Of a stretch of 64,000 nucleotides of DNA, positions 1-10,560 are shown piece by piece. The translations under genes were made by a program, and so were the position numbers. Origin of the DNA: Marsupella aquatica (taxonomy: Eukaryota; Marchantiophyta); NCBI GenBank assembly GCA_973895155.1, contig OZ316892.1, positions 22,196,001 through 22,260,000 on the forward strand, given 5' to 3'. The notes beneath the pieces are model-generated. The model was not told the origin of the DNA, did no database searches, and was given only the letters and a program-made list of their open reading frames with translations. Each line of letters starts with the position of its first letter. Positions within the stretch are counted from its first letter, which is position 1.

Positions 1-3000
1 ACCTCCTCGGACAAGTACACCTGGGTCCAATTCATTCCAAATGTGGGAGGATCTTGGAGATGGTGATACACCAATGAAAGAGAAATCTCGATCAAGTGCA
101 TTCAATCTCAGAGGGGGTCTTCAAGATGGTGAACCTTCTTGGATGAATACACCCGAGTCTACATCATCCCAATTTTGGGAGGATCGAGGAGCTGCTTATA
201 CTCCACCAAAGGAGACACCTCGATCAAAGGCATTCCTTCTCAGAGAGGGTCTTCGAGAAGGCAATTCAGTATGGAAGGATGAGTTCCTTGTCAGTGTTGT
301 TCATGCCATGCTACACGGGAAAGGGACCTCTCGATGTGTACAAGCTGCTCATAAGATTTTGAGCACAAAATTGCCGGAGAGAGTTCAATGATTACCAGAA
401 GTGTATGATGGAGACCATGTTTTTGAGTTGCCACCTTTTATAGGTCCATACTCGAAGGGGTGTTTCTTTTTGGGCATGGAGCGAAAGAATGATTGTTACA
501 TGTGGAGCAGGTTGATTGAGACAGGAGCAAATATCGGCCCAAAGCTAAACAACAACAGTCACTCTTACAAGATCCAAACTGTGAAGTGTTTGGGTTCTCT
601 GCGTTGTATGCATAGGGATTGTGAGAATTTTGAAGAGCGCAAAGAGCACAATTCTGCAAAGTGGACCCGAGATCGAGCAGGCACAAATGAGCTGCCTTTC
701 CTTGTTGGATGCGACGTTCCCCCATCAAGTGTAATTTGTAGCTTCTACAGGAGGCCTCCTAGGTGTATAGCTGGATGCCCAAGTGAGATGTACTACATCA
801 CTCCAACCAAGGACGACCTTAATTACTGTCACAAGTCTTGTGTTGCCATGCATGTTGGAAATCACACCCATCCCGCAATGTTCACACACAACAAAGATCA
901 ACGATCACTTGTGCGTAATCTCGTGGAGGAGGAACTGAAGAGGAGTCCTACTGCACGGCCGTCTGTGATCAAGGTCGAAGCAGTACAAAAACTTAAAGAT
1001 ATTTTTGAGGACCTAGTGGCTGAGATGGTCACCACTGAGGAGGCAAACGACCTTGATGAAATGTTGGCCATTCTGGGCGACGAATCTGTTTTCCGCTCGA
1101 TGATCAGGAGCATCAAGAGATACTCTCATGTGTCGTCTGATGTAAGCATGATACTAGAGATGCGGAAGCAGACTGCATTTCCTTTTATCCAAAGTGTTTT
1201 GTTCCCAGCCCAGAACGTGGGAGCAAATGAGCGGCCGCACATTTTTAAAATGAGTAGTACAGAAGGTCCTGGGTCAGGAGTGGACCTTGTTCGAAGAATG
1301 CAGCCAGGAGGGGATCTTGAGCATTCTTGGGTGATGTCTGATGTCATGCACTGCATACTTGACAATAGATGGTGCACTATGTCTGCACACGTATATGACC
1401 ATTTCTATCGAGGCTTATGCACAATCTTTGTCTATGAGCTAGTTTCAGAAGACAGCAAGTCATTGCAAACTACATGGAAGGTCATGAGGAGGGTATGTGA
1501 AGAACATGGGCTGAAGAATGTGCAATTCTGTGGATTTATGGCTGATAATGCTGCTGTTGGGTGGAATGCGATCCGCAATGAATTTTGGGATGGAAAGGTA
1601 AATTCCCATAGAGAGAGGTCTGATGCATTTCACTGGGTCCAATCAGTACAGAGAATGCAGAAGCACATTGTCCCAAGTAAGAGATTCGAGCATAAAGAAT
1701 TGTTGGATTCACTTCGGCACGCCGGTAATATAGTTCTTGCCTATCGAGTTTTTGAGAAGCTGAAAACGTGGTGGAATGAGGGCAATGCGCTACCAGGAAA
1801 AGCAAAGGAGCTCACCACATGGATGTCTTGGTGGATTGTTCGGTTTTCTCAATGGGGAAACTTTTTGAGACTCGTAAGTGTCTTAACACTTTCCCTCCCT
1901 ATGCATGATATCCGTCAACACGTCGGATCTCGGCGAAGCTCTCCAAGATACGCTCTGATACACCTATTTTGTCTGTTGCCTAGAACATAAAAAAATGACC
2001 AAAATTGATATGTTTTCTGGAACAATATTGCAGGAGATGGACAGAGAAAAGGCAGCACTCATGCCTAACCACAGCGGGGCAGAGTCGGTACACGCATCTA
2101 TGCGTAAATCCTCATCTAGTACAAAGGTTGGGTTAGTACAATCTTGTACCCTGGATGCATCTCGCGCGTTGAGCCAAAATGGAGCTTTGAAGAACTACAA
2201 ACTCAGTGGGAGGAAAGGACGGGGATCGAGCTTGTTTGAACTTCGACTTCAAGATGCTACTGCCGTTGGGAATGTAGAATCTTTCTTTCCAAAATTGAAC
2301 ACCGCTGTAACTCAACCACACTTGCGTGAGTTCTCATCCGCGGACCCACTTAGCGGAGATGTAGAAACGGTTCCGATGAAACGCAGGAAGGCCGCTGCTG
2401 GCCATCATGTTGTAGTAGAAGATTCCCACCGGCCTGACATTGTTTTGGTAACCAGACCAAAGAAGAGGAAGTTCAGGGGGATTGCAAATAGGGACGCAAA
2501 CTTGAAAAGCCAGGATGCTGAAGTCCGGAGAAGACATGTTCAGGAAAGTGATTTGGTTCCAGGCATGTTCTTTTTGGCTCGCATCTCAATGATTGGTAAG
2601 AGTCCCGGTTGTCGAGGTGCATTCAAAGGCAAGGAACGGGGAGTATGTGCTCAATTTATCAAAGAGGCAGGACTAAAAGTAAGCGGATTAGGCGTTGTCG
2701 GTATCTGTTGGCTGGCTGGGAGTAAATTTAACGAACCAGGTGTTCCATATCCGTATTGGTTTGCCCAAACAACCAGTGTTGCACAAAATCATCTTTGCCA
2801 TTTATTACCGGTGTTTTACCACCACTGCCTTCAAAGTTTCCTGTCTCTCGTGGAACTAATCTTACAGAAGAAGAGGTCCTGTTCTTGCACAACAATGGAG
2901 TGGACGTCATTTTTGGTGAAGATGTTATGAATGAATTGGTGAGTACTGGTGACATCATAATGGATTTGAACACATACCCAGAGCGGATAGATCCTACAAT

Positions 3001-3409
3001 GCCTGATGAGTGTGGTACTCGACGCAATGGCCAGGCAAGGTGAAGGAGGTCAGACACCTCCAAGTACGCTGCCACACGTATCCGTAATGCTAAGACCGAG
3101 GCAATTGTGTGCACATCAATGAGGAGAATCAAAACAGGGAATGCTACAGGCGTGAGGCTCATGGTGAACAACACTTGCAGGGGCCAAACTTCAATACATT
3201 GCGTACAGATCTGTGTCTTCCCAAGTTGCTCCTGCAAGGATTTCATGTACAGGGAGTCTATGGGAAGAGCCTACTTCCCGTGCAAGCACTTGTACTGGTG
3301 CTTTGCAAACATCTTGAAAAGGAATATCGACACGGATCAATGTGTTAACCAACCAATCTTGACTCTAACTGAGGTCAGCAACCTTGTATCAAATGCGGGT
3401 ATTGTCTGA
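1..3409 (+). pseudogene. MULE-like transposase with N-terminal zinc-binding (GCM1/FLYWCH-like) region and C-terminal SWIM finger, degraded, left end off window
   Basis: The reading frame is already open at the left edge. It starts with two copies of a roughly 46-residue repeat (WEDLGDGDTP.. and WEDRGAAYTP..). A Cys/His region follows (TVKCLGSLRC, then CHKSC and GNHTHP), then a catalytic-type core with SDVMHCILD, GFMADNAAVGWNAIR and SDAFHW, and finally a SWIM finger (CSC, later PCKH, near 3225-3300). That order fits Mutator-like transposases. A probable intron lies at 1874-2033 (GTAAGT..TTGCAG), and splicing keeps the frame. Damage: in-frame TGA at 389-391, a one-base shift near 2760 between PYW and CPNNQCC, and an in-frame TGA near 3041. 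The protein would act in the nucleus on its own termini, which I did not find. The last codons lie inside the first unit of the downstream array. A related fragment lies on the minus strand near 49 kb. MULE assignment is from motifs only. Confidence 0.62.
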
Positions 3410-5590
3410 TCTCTCCGACCTCCGCCGACATTGTATTTCAAAGACCATCGCCGACATTGTATCTCGGAGATCCTCGCTGACATTTACCAAATAGCCGAAT
3501 AGGGTTACCTGTTTTGGGACTAGGGTTTAGGGTTTAGGGTAAAAAACGCGGTTTTATGTGACCGATATTATGTATCAATGGTTCCTATGAATGGATGAAT
3601 GTGTTAACCAACCAATCTTGACTCTGAGGTCGGCAACCTTGTATCAAAGGCCTGTATTGTCTGATCTCGGCGACCTCCGCCAACATGAACAGGTTTCCTT
3701 CCTCATTGTATCTCGGAGACCCTCGCCAACATTGTATTACTGAGACCCTCACTGACAGGGTATTTCGGAGACCCTCGCCGACATTTACCAAACAGTTGAA
3801 TAGGGTCACCTGTGTTGGACCTAGGGTTTAGGGTTTAGGAAAAATGACCAACCAATCTTGACTTTGAGGTGGGCAAACTTGTATCAAATGTCGGTATTGT
3901 CTGATCTCGGCAACCTCCGCCAACATGAACAGGTTTCCTTCCTCATTGTATCTCGGAGACCCTCGCCAACATTGTATTACTGAGACCCTCGCTGACAGGG
4001 TATTTCAGAGACCCTTGCCGACATTTACCAAACAGTTGAATAGGGTCACCTGTGTTGGACCTAGGGTTTAGGGTTTAGGAAAAATGACCAACCAATCTTG
4101 ACTTTGAGGTGGGCAAACTTGTGTCAAATGTCGGTATTGTCTGATCTCGGCGACCTCCGCCAACATGAATAGGTTTCCTTCCTCATTGTATCTCGGAGAC
4201 CCTCGCCAACATTGTATTACTGAGACCCTCGCTGACAGGGTATTTCAGAGACCCTCGCCGACATTTACCAAACAGCTGAATAGGGTCACCTGTGTTGGAC
4301 CTAGGGTTTAGGGTTTAGGAAAAATGACCAACCAATCTTGACTTTGAGGTGGGCAAACTTGTATCAAATGTCGGTATTGTCTGATCTCGGCGACCTCCGC
4401 CAACATGAACAGGTTTCCTTCCTCATTGTATCTCGGAGACCCTCGCCAACATTGTATTACTGAGACCCTCGCTGACAGGGTATTTCGGAGACCCTCGCCG
4501 ACATTTACCAAACAGCTGAATAGGGTCACCTGTGTTGGACCTAGGGTTTAGGGTTTAGGAAAAATGACCAACCAATCTTGACTTTGAGGTGGGCAAACTT
4601 GTATCAAATGCCGGTATTGTCTGATCTTGGTGACCTCCGCCAACATGAACAGGTTTCCTTCCTCATTGTATCTCGGAGACCCTCGCAGACATTGTATTAC
4701 TGACCTTCGCTGACAGGGTATTTCGGAGACCCTCGGAGACCCTCGCCGACATTGTATTTCGGAGACCCTCGCCGACATTTACCAAACAGCTGAATAGGGT
4801 CACCTGTGTTGGACCTAGGGTTTAGGGTTTAGGAAAAATGACCAACCAATCTTGACTTTGAGGTGGGCAAACTTGTATCAAATGTCGGTATTGTCTGATC
4901 TCGGCGACCTCCGCCAACATGAACAGGTTTCCTTCCTCATTGTATCTCGGAGACCCTCGCCAACATTGTATTACTGAGACCCTCGCTGACAGGGTATTTC
5001 GGAGACCCTCGCCGACATTTACCAAACAGCTGAATAGGGTCACCTGTGTTGGACCTAGGGTTTAGGGTTTAGGAAAAATGACCAACCAATCTTGACTTTG
5101 AGGTGGGCAAACTTGTATCAAATGCCGGTATTGTCTGATCTTGGTGACCTCCGCCAACATGAACAGGTTTCCTTCCTCATTGTATCTCGGAGACCCTCGC
5201 AGACATTGTATTACTGACCTTCGCTGACAGGGTATTTCGGAGACCCTCGGAGACCCTCGCCGACATTGTATTTCGGAGACCCTCGCCGACATTTACCAAA
5301 CAGCTGAATAGGGTCACCTGTGTTGGGCCTAGGGTTTAGGGTTTAGGAAAAATGACCAACCAATCTTGACTTTGAGGTCGGCAAACTTGTATCAAATGCC
5401 GGTATTGTCTGATCTGGGCGACCTCCACCGACATGAACAGGTTTCCTTCCTCATTGTATCTTGGAGACCCTCGCCGATATTGTATTTCAGAGACCCTTGC
5501 CGACATTTACCAAACAGCCAAATAGGGTCACTTGTTTTGGGCCTAGGGTTTAGGGTTTAGGATAAATGACCATTTTATGTGACCGATATT
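3345..5590 (+). repeat. Tandem array of nine 240-274-bp units, each with a telomere-type motif
   Basis: The anchor ACCAACCAATCTTGACT recurs at 3348, 3607, 3847, 4087, 4327, 4567, 4841, 5081 and 5355, giving spacings of 259, 240 four times, 274, 240 and 274. Each unit has short sub-repeats of the type CGGAGACCCTCGCCGACATT and ends in a CTAGGGTTTAGGGTTTAGG block, two plant telomere repeats. Units 4327-4840 and 4841-5354 form a duplicated 514-bp higher-order unit. Unit 1 includes the last codons and stop of the upstream transposase, so the array seems to have grown from that gene's 3' end. Short ORFs inside it repeat from unit to unit and are by-products. Confidence 0.92.
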
Positions 5591-5632
5591 ATGTATCCGT
5601 TGTCCTTGTCGGTTTAGTGTTTAGGGTTTGCT

Positions 5633-6361
5633 ATGGACAGGGTCACATTACCTCGGCCCGCTCTCAGATTAGGCATGTTTTTTTGTTACAAACTTACTAT
5701 GGATCGCGGCGCAGGCGAACGTGAGCTTTTGATTGATAGGACACAACAAAAGCTTAGATTGGAATTGCGGACGCTTCTGGCTAGTAAGGAACAAGACCGT
5801 GCTCGCATTTGGAATCCTCGTTATCCCCTACGATGTCACCCTCCAGTGAGTAACTTGATTCCAGGGTTGCCTGATGAGGTTGTGGAGTTGCACATCTGGC
5901 CCCGGATTCGGTCAATGCTCAAAGGTGTTGCAGTTTTGGATCCAGTTCGGGATGGTCATCATCCAGTGAAGACTCTCTTCCTGACGGTGCGATCAGTTGC
6001 TCATATCAACAGGAAATGGAGACATTTGATAACAAACTCCATACTATGGGCTGCAATGACTACAGCTATAGCATTTTGTCGCGTAAGATGGCCTACAGTG
6101 ACCCCTTTGTTCTTTCGAGATTCAGTGAGAGCGTTCCCACCGATCGATATTTGGAGTCGGTTGTCTGATAGTATCTTAAATGAAAGGATCAATTCTTGGT
6201 TGTTATGTGCTTCAGAGAAAGTGGACTGCTACCTCTCTATATATGGTCTTGAGCAAGCGCAAGTAGAGTCTTGGAAAAGGACTCGTGTTGATAACTGGTA
6301 CATTGAACAGGTTCAAGAAAGACTTGATAATGGTGTTCCTGTTAATCGTGACAATTTTTAG
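5633..6361 (+). CDS. F-box-like protein (copy 1), function unknown
   Basis: A 242-codon uninterrupted frame. Residues about 77-141 look like an F-box: PGLPDEVVELHIWPRI, then a VRSVAHINRKWRHLI stretch and ILWAAM, matching the LP..hh..Ih..L / h..V...W..h pattern. Upstream is a basic, coiled-looking segment (RELLIDRTQQKLRLELR) and RIWNPRYPLRCHPP. Both blocks recur in copies near 7.1 kb and 43.8 kb. The second Met (5699, ATGGATCG) may be the true start, since the other copies align from about there. F-box proteins normally bring substrates to SCF ubiquitin ligases, but no substrate-binding repeats are visible and the C-terminus is unrecognised. The gene lies between two repeat arrays with no transposase attached; it could be a host family or transposon cargo. 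Confidence 0.6.
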   Translation: MDRVTLPRPALRLGMFFCYKLTMDRGAGERELLIDRTQQKLRLELRTLLASKEQDRARIWNPRYPLRCHPPVSNLIPGLPDEVVELHIWPRIRSMLKGVAVLDPVRDGHHPVKTLFLTVRSVAHINRKWRHLITNSILWAAMTTAIAFCRVRWPTVTPLFFRDSVRAFPPIDIWSRLSDSILNERINSWLLCASEKVDCYLSIYGLEQAQVESWKRTRVDNWYIEQVQERLDNGVPVNRDNF

Positions 6362-6967
6362 CGTCATCGACTGAGCACCAATGTGAAAGTTGTTTGCCCA
6401 CATTGAATGCCATGTCAAATATCAGCCTGCATTAGTGTAATAGACCAATTAGAACAATTAGACCAATTTTGTGTAATAGACCAATTAGAACAATTTTGTA
6501 CAAAAAATTTTGAATAGTAAAAGTTTGGACGTTTTTTGAGCGGAATCTCAGTGCGGTGTTCTCGTTATGTTAGTGACCTCTTCAACATACATAGTAGTAC
6601 ACAATTGTCCTTCTCATGTTGGCGAGAGTCTCTGAGATGTGTCTTGGAGAGGTCGTTTACCATCACTTTTGTCCTCGTGAAGTCGGCCAGAGTCTCTGAG
6701 ATAAGTCTACTATATTGTGTTGACAAATTGGCGAGCACAATCCGCAAAATCTCAGAGACCCTCTCTGAGATGGATAACAGATAGGAGACCCCGTAATATA
6801 TCAAAAAGTCCCATAATATTTAGACAATGTTTTTTTACTTAATCTACTCCTAGCAATAAAACCATAAGTTTTGGGCAAAATGTGTGAGGTCAATCATCCA
6901 TATCACTATTCACTCTTTGGTTGCCTTATCATGGAGGTCTCCACTTGACACTATTCTCATGTTCAAC
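6362..6967. repeat. Spacer with short tandem repeats and CTGAGAT/GTCTCTGAG motifs
   Basis: About 600 bp without a supported gene. At 6433-6515 a block of the type GTGTAATAGACCAATTAGAACAATT is repeated. From 6600 to 6790 the motif GAGTCTCTGAGAT and its complement recur; this is the inverted form of the GGAGACC/CTCGG motifs of the array at 3.4-5.6 kb. The F-box-like genes therefore sit between arrays of related motif in opposite orientation. Confidence 0.5.
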
Positions 6968-7695
6968 ATGGAAGGATCCAATGCGCAGAGGTGTTATCAT
7001 GAGAAGTGCGCTGCACGGCTTGAGAAGTTCAGGACGACCATTACTGAGCTGAAATTGATAGCTCTTTCCGATAAGTTGTCAATATGGAGTTCTCTTGGGA
7101 GTTCTGGGGGGAGCCTATGCGTTATCCATTGCGCAGTCAGGAAGCCCGAAAGCAGAGTCTCATCCCCGGCCTCTCGGATGATCTGACGAAGGGACACATT
7201 TGGCCTCTACTTTGAAACAGATTTGAATGTGCAAATGCTCATGGCAAAGATGAGAATGCTACATTCAACGCAATCAACAACATGCGTGTATTGTCAAGAG
7301 TTAGTAGGAAATGGAGATTCCTAATGACTCACTCGAAGGGATGGGCAGCCATAAAAGTGCTGCTGGACATTGTTGAAAACATATCTGAAAATCAACATTG
7401 GACTCGACACTCAACCGCGTCCACGTTTCGAGTCCTCTTGCGTCAAATTCCTCCTATTGATGCCCTCACAATGATGTTACCTATATCATTGAAGTCTTGG
7501 GTGGCATATTATGTTTGGAGGACAGAGAGATATGAGAGGGATCTGTATGACAGTTTCTTTGACGAGGATGAGCTTGGAAGGGTCAAACTATGGGTGGAGA
7601 ACAGGCTACACACATTGTTGTGGTGTGACGATGTAGCGAGTTGGGAGAGCAACAATCCCGATAGTGGGTACGGGCTTCATAGTGATGACATTTGA
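6968..7695 (+). pseudogene. F-box-like protein (copy 2), broken
   Basis: This aligns block by block with copy 1. An N-terminal helix (CAARLEKFRTTITELK) is followed in another frame by MRYPLRS, SLIPGLSDDL and HIWPLL, then NMRVLSRVSRKWRFLM and GWAAIKV, matching the F-box of copy 1. The frame shifts near 7100 and meets a stop near 7214 just after HIWPLL; the C-terminal part (7282-7695) is open. The C-terminal halves of the two copies have diverged more than the F-box. I read it as a tandem duplicate that has lost function. A short intron rather than a frameshift near 7200 cannot be excluded. Confidence 0.55.
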
Positions 7696-7870
7696 TCATT
7701 TAGGGTTTAGGTTGGTCGCCATTGTTGGTTTAGGTTTAGTTTAGAAGAATTTATCCTCACCCCTGGTAGTTTTGGTTCAGATTTTGTAACATGGACAAAT
7801 TTTGTACGAGTTTGTGATTAATAAATTACTTGACATTTGCACGACAAACATGTTTGGCATGGTGTTTTTT

Positions 7871-8160
7871 CAATGTCGACTACCTTGCCGACATGCAGAA
7901 CTCAGCTTGGGTCTCTGAGATGAATCTTGGTCAGATCTCGGTGGCCTTCTCTGAGATATACTGGCGTACGTCAAATCACTGGATGTACGTCAGATCGCCA
8001 ATGTCGACCACCTCGCCGACATGCAAAACTCGGCGAGGGTCTCTGAGATGATTCTCGGCCAGATCTCGGCGGCCTTCTCCGAGATATGTTGGCGTACGTC
8101 AGATTGTTGGACGTATGTCAGATCGCCAATGACATGCAACACTTGGCGAGGGTCTCTGAC
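7871..8160 (+). repeat. 126-bp direct repeat, two copies, with ACGTCAGATCGCCAATGTCG and CTCTGAGAT motifs
   Basis: CAATGTCGAC occurs at 7871 and 7997, and about 126 bp following each copy match closely, including TCTCTGAGATGA, CAGATCTCGG and GGCGTACGTCA. The motifs belong to the same family as those at 6.6 kb and, inverted, the array at 3.4-5.6 kb. No coding function is supported. Confidence 0.75.
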
Positions 8161-8491
8161 ACATTTTGCGGTTTTGAGCAGACAGCTTAGTTTTGAGCAC
8201 ACAGCTTTGTGAAGTTGGTGACCCTCGCCGAGATCTTTTCCCAACACGAAATAGCCAGGTGTAGCGCCTAACCCACCAAGGAGAGACAATGTATGAAGTT
8301 TCCAAAACAATTATAGTAAAGATCAAGTCGGCGGTCTCGCTGACATTCTAATTTGGTCGCATTATTGTGTACGGAAAGGACATATTGGGTCCGCTTGAAT
8401 GATTTTACGATGTTGGCGAGTACGCCGACATATCCTTGCCAATGTCAGAGACCTCGCCCATATCCCCTCACTATGGACCCTTCACTGATAT

Positions 8492-8520
8492 CAGTGACTG
8501 ATATCAGTTATCAGTCACTG
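8492..8520. repeat. Palindrome with 12-bp arms
   Basis: CAGTGACTGATA (8492-8503) and its exact reverse complement TATCAGTCACTG (8509-8520) flank TCAGT. A second hairpin, CACTCTGA..TCAGAGTG, lies at 8588-8610, on the other side of the CACTA-type terminus at 8548-8561. Confidence 0.8.
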
Positions 8521-8547
8521 ATAGCTGATGATGTTACCTATCTCCTT

Positions 8548-8561
8548 AAAATGTACTAGTG
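8548..8561 (-). mobile_element. Orphan CACTA-type transposon terminus
   Basis: AAAATGTACTAGTG here is the exact reverse complement of the terminus of the large CACTA element at 51,267 (CACTAGTACATTTT). Sequence inside it, to the left, is rich in palindromes and short repeats, as expected of a CACTA subterminal region. The next bases, TTG (8562-8564), would be its 3-bp target duplication. I found no partner CACTA end preceded by TTG in the window, so the element is either truncated or extends off the left edge. Confidence 0.5.
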
Positions 8562-9433
8562 TTGTTTTTGGCGCTAGATGGAGGGGGCACTCTGAGTCGT
8601 ATTCAGAGTGGAGACATGTGCGTATGTACGTTATCACAGGACCCTAGGCCCTAGTGAGTCGTTAAACTATTGCGTAAGAGTAGATGTCCATCACTCATTC
8701 TCAAGCAGCGTACCTAAGGAGATTGACGAGCGAACGAGAAAGTACATCAACAACAAGCTCAAAATCATCAGATTTGGAGGATTCACAATTGCCTCACAGA
8801 GCTTATGACTGCCTAAGCCAAAATCCGCATAAGGATGTATCTTTTGGCATGACAACGTTGTTTCCTCACATCCTAGAGACCCAAATTCCTCAGACAAAAA
8901 TTATCACAATAGGGATACTTATAAATTTCACATTGTCTTTCCTAGTAATTTGGTCTTAATCTTTTTTACTAGGTTTATTTGACTTCTCTCTTTATTATAG
9001 TTGGCTATTCAAGACACTATGGGGCCTTGCATTCCTCTTTGAATTAGGGAAAATGAATGGCACAATGAGCAATTGTTGCTCCAAGAACACAAGTCCCAAA
9101 ACTCTACTCTGGATAATGACGCTCTTTTATAGTGTTTGTTGAGGGGTTGGCCCACATGGTCACTTTTGATTGGACGTCTTGCTAAATGACAAAATAGCAG
9201 AGATGGGTATATTTTCTTGAATATCTAGTTTGATTCTTAGCTATGTATCTTGGAGAAATTCTGTAGTTTTGAAATTTTAGAGATAAATCTATCTATGTTG
9301 GTATTGCAAAATGGATTTTATTCATATGGATGTTTGTAGTTTGGGAATTTAAGCAAGAAACTTATCTGAAGTTGGTATTGCAAGTGGATTTTATTTGTAT
9401 GGATGTTTGTACTTTTGGAATTTAAGTGATCAA
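8562..9433. other. No recognisable gene
   Basis: AT-rich sequence with only short frames. Two similar stretches near 9299-9330 and 9373-9420 (TTGGTATTGCAA..GGATTTTATT..TATGGATGTTTGTA) are a local duplication. Part of this stretch probably belongs to the hAT-like element whose right end is at 9434-9471, but I could not find a left terminus. Confidence 0.5.
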
Positions 9434-9471
9434 GCGTTCGCACGTCCTCCACGTATTAGTTAAGACTGAGG
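9434..9471. mobile_element. Right-end fragment of an hAT-like element
   Basis: GCGTTCGCACGTCCTCCACG followed by TATTAGTTAAGACTGAGG matches the right ends of the complete elements ending at 9809 and 57,742, but the terminal GCCCAGG is missing and gag-like sequence starts directly. It is therefore a third, truncated member of the family. Confidence 0.6.
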
Positions 9472-10540
9472 CCGGGACACACTCCCCTAGCCTATCACTT
9501 GTTGTTCCTTCTTCAAGATCTTCTTTAGTTGGGTGAGGAGGTACCCGTTGTAGTCCCAACTTGGGTCTGGCTTCTCTACTAGGTAAACCTATGCCTTGCC
9601 AATCTCCTTGGGCCCTCACTCCATGTAAAAGAAGTGGACCCCCCTGTGATCAGGCCCTTTTCGTGTTTACCCCTTGTTATTTCCATTTTACCATTAAAAG
9701 TTCCCTTATTACCAGTGATAATTATAATTATTAGTTCAAAATGAATAAAAACTACCCTTCGAGCGTTCGCACGTCCTCCACGTATTAGTTAAGACTGAGG
9801 GCCCAGGGGCCAATCTCTGGCCTTGCCAGGTTGCAATGCATTGTCACCCGCAAGAATCAATCATTTCTCCAATGTGCGGGTTGGTGCAAGTGTCCCAAAA
9901 GAAGCCATTCTTTGTTGATGGCCTGGGGAACGATCTAAACTCCTTGTCCGACAAGTTCTTCTGGGTGTCTACCTTGGTCTTGTTGCCTATTGGCAAGCCA
10001 AATACTTTGGCAATCACCTTGGGAGTGAGATAGATTTCCCTCCCATATACCTTGGTTGCATTTGCCTCGTGATCCCATGATCCCACAAAGCAAGTCTGAT
10101 TCCGGCACCTCCGGCTTCAGCCATGGTAATCAGAATAAAGGTCTCCAATTAAAGCCCGATCCGGCCATGAAGCCTTGGTACTTCCTGGACTGCCTGGCTG
10201 TAAAACATGCATCCTCCTCTCGTGCAAAATGTAATTGCACTGCTTGCGGTATGACCGTCACCCAACCCTTCCATGTATCATCTCTGGTAGGGATGACATT
10301 GAATGGGTCAACCTCTAGTTCCTTGGCCTCCTCCTGCCTTTGTCTTCCTTGCTCGACCGGCTTTCTAGATGTCGCCGACCTCGTTCTTTTGGCCGATGTG
10401 GTTTCTTCGTTGTTGGTCATTTTCCTCTTCATTTTGGCCACTCCTAACGATTCCCTAGCACTGTTGCTTTTTTCCACGCCTCCGTGCATCCTTCAGGTCC
10501 TAATGTTTGTTGTTGCAGCGGTTGATGGCCTCCCAGATAT
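9472..10540 (-). pseudogene. gag-like protein fragment, same family as the 1210-codon ORF at 30.6-34.3 kb
   Basis: Read on the minus strand, this matches the middle of the large gag-like ORF: AKRTRSA, EVDPFNVIPTRDDTWKGW, VQLHFAREEDACFTA, KYQGFMAGSG, IYLTPKVIAKVFGLPIGNKT, STKNGFFWDTCTNPHIGEM. The frame is broken by several stops and shifts and by a 203-bp insertion at 9607-9809. The right edge is cut by insertion of CACTA-1 at 10,541; upstream codons would be expected to the right of 36,863. Both termini of the parent element are missing. No function is expected. Confidence 0.8.
9607..9809. mobile_element. 203-bp hAT-like MITE with 8-bp target duplication
   Basis: Terminal inverted repeats CTTGGGCCCTCA (left) and TGAGGGCCCAGGGG (right) are flanked by exact 8-bp duplications CCAATCTC at 9599-9606 and 9810-9817. 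Removing it joins the gag-like reading on both sides. The 8-bp duplication points to the hAT superfamily. The same termini bound a 1.3-kb element at 56,454-57,742. No coding capacity. Confidence 0.9.
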
Positions 10541-10560
10541 CACTAGAAGAAAACAGGGCC

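Noticed and set aside
3345-5590. CRISPR-like or true telomere array
   Set aside because: Units of 240-274 bp are contiguous with no variable spacers, and only two TTTAGGG copies occur per unit; this is a satellite-type tandem array.
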